In this document: piece by piece, positions 4,747 to 5,229 of the stretch
Layout of the letters: each line of letters begins with the position of its first letter
Numbering within the stretch: position 1 is the stretch's first letter
Assembly: GCA_026987155.1 (NCBI GenBank)
Contig: JALSNG010000013.1
Location: 1-5,229 of the forward strand
Source of the DNA: Thermococcus sp.
GTDB lineage: Archaea > Methanobacteriota_B > Thermococci > Thermococcales > Thermococcaceae
Reading direction: 5' to 3'
DNA length: 5,229 nt
Notes under the pieces: model-generated
The model's input: the letters and a program-made list of their open reading frames with translations, nothing else
What the model was told of the DNA's origin: nothing
Databases searched by the model: none
Translations under genes and position numbers: made by a program

Positions 4747-4902
4747 GTGATACCATTGGTTAGTATCCGTCTGAAGGTAGGCCCGAAGGGACAGATAGTC
4801 ATTCCAAAGGTCTTCAGAGAAGCTTACAGGATAAATGAAGGTGGAGGCGAGAATGAAAACTTCGACGTGCTTCCCCTTAAAAGGCTCTGGTTGGGTGGCT
4901 GA
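4747..4902 (+). CDS. Short AbrB/SpoVT-type (VapB-like) DNA-binding protein, apparently truncated
   Basis: The frame encodes 51 residues from the GTG at 4747, or 48 from the TTG at 4756. The TTG has GGTGAT at 4746-4751 as a ribosome binding site; the GTG would be nearly leaderless from the predicted promoter. The N-terminal half of a swapped-hairpin AbrB domain is clear: LKVGPKGQIVIPKVFREAY, the DNA-contacting strand-turn-helix of archaeal VapB antitoxins, then INEGG. A full member would continue with a hydrophobic strand pair of the E-V-x-V-E type and often a tail binding a PIN toxin. Here the sequence runs into GENENFDVLPLKRLWLGG and stops. Reading the other two frames from about 4835 did not restore an AbrB-like second half, so a simple frameshift is not indicated; an internal or 3' deletion fits better. 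No VapC gene follows; the stop is one base before a hydrolase gene. It may be a remnant or a minimal regulator of that hydrolase. Confidence 0.6.
   Translation: MIPLVSIRLKVGPKGQIVIPKVFREAYRINEGGGENENFDVLPLKRLWLGG
4893..4898 (+). promoter_or_regulatory. Ribosome binding site for the hydrolase ATG at 4904
   Basis: GGGTGG lies five bases before the ATG at 4904. A competing site, GGAGG at 4843-4847, lies five bases before an in-frame ATG at 4853 that would add 17 residues. The later start gives an N-terminus like that of known family members, so I prefer it. TTAAAA at 4878-4883 could be a weak TATA giving a nearly leaderless message. Confidence 0.45.
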
Positions 4903-4903
4903 G

Positions 4904-5229
4904 ATGGGTGTTTACAGGGCCAAATTCGGCGAACCAAAGCTTGGCTGGGTCGTTCTCGTCCACGGCCTCGGCGAGCACAGCGGAAGGTACGGAAGACTAA
5001 TCAGAGAGCTCAACAATGTAGGCTTTGCTGTCTACACCTTCGACTGGCCCGGCCACGGGAAGAGCCCCGGCAAGAGGGGACACACGAGCGTTGAGGAGGC
5101 TATGGAAATAATCGACTCGATAGTTGAAGAGATCGGAGAGCGACCCTTCCTCTTCGGCCACAGCCTCGGTGGCTTAACCGTAATCCGCTACGCCGAGACA
5201 CGGCCAGATAAAATACGGGGTGTAATCGC
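4904..5229 (+). CDS. Alpha/beta hydrolase, lysophospholipase/monoglyceride lipase type (partial, 3' end outside window)
   Basis: The frame is open from the ATG at 4904 to the window end, giving 108 residues of an expected 250-270. The fold is unmistakable: oxyanion-hole region VVLVHGLGEHSGRY (16-29), the DWPGHGKSPGKRGH segment (47-60) typical of the monoglyceride lipase and lysophospholipase branch, and the nucleophile elbow GHSLGG with Ser 87 as catalytic serine, followed by LTVIRYAE. The Asp and His of the triad would lie beyond the window. Such enzymes hydrolyse carboxyl esters of glycerides, lysolipids or small acyl substrates in the cytoplasm. No signal peptide is seen. The gene follows the short AbrB-like frame with one base between stop and start, so it may share its promoter. 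The substrate is unknown, since archaeal ether lipids are not typical targets; peptide, acyl or exogenous esters are possible. Confidence 0.92.
   Translation, partial: MGVYRAKFGEPKLGWVVLVHGLGEHSGRYGRLIRELNNVGFAVYTFDWPGHGKSPGKRGHTSVEEAMEIIDSIVEEIGERPFLFGHSLGGLTVIRYAETRPDKIRGVI

Noticed and set aside
4740..4766. Weak inverted repeat ATACT-N17-AGTAT around the AbrB-like start
   Set aside because: Arms of only five AT-rich bases with a long spacer are expected by chance and span the start codons.

Overview
The window reads as a stretch of a hyperthermophilic euryarchaeon, most likely a Thermococcus. Support: archaeal TATA elements, oligo-T termination signals, GGAGG/GGTGA ribosome binding sites, heavy AGG/AGA and ATA codon use, roughly even GC content, and proteins that look like Thermococcales versions of their families (a biotin carrier protein resembling Pyrococcus PH1284, a short CstA, a PKG-Q-IPK type AbrB). 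Genus is inference from memory of these families; no search was run. All convincing genes are on the + strand and the region is densely coding.

Layout. Bases 1-233 hold the C-terminal biotinyl domain of a biotin carboxyl carrier protein, probably the gamma subunit of a methylmalonyl-CoA or oxaloacetate decarboxylase/acyl-CoA carboxylase. A T-run then ends that unit. Bases 234-396 are a control region with three back-to-back inverted repeats followed by a good BRE/TATA promoter. Bases 397-2127 encode a 576-residue CstA-family transporter for peptides or small carboxylates.

Bases 2166-4697 hold five tightly packed genes: two tandem paralogous small proteins (94 and 93 aa) of a family I do not recognise, an ArsA/Get3-type deviant Walker A ATPase, a DUF59/MIP18-like protein in which the usual Cys of the TPGCP motif is His, and a 218-aa protein with one N-terminal membrane anchor. 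Spacing of 2 to 11 bases, one overlap of 11 bases and consistent strand argue for one operon. This is the best candidate in the window for an undescribed system. A DUF59-like protein with a P-loop ATPase recalls the DUF59-ParA pairing in Mrp/HCF101 iron-sulfur carriers, but here the ATPase is of the ArsA branch and both proteins lack cysteine, so a client, tail-anchor or membrane-complex maturation role is equally possible.

Bases 4698-4902 contain a promoter whose TATA lies between the arms of a 6-bp dyad, then a very short AbrB/SpoVT-type DNA-binding protein that keeps the N-terminal half of the fold but has a foreign-looking tail and no toxin partner. One base after its stop begins an alpha/beta hydrolase of the monoglyceride lipase/lysophospholipase type, cut by the window end.
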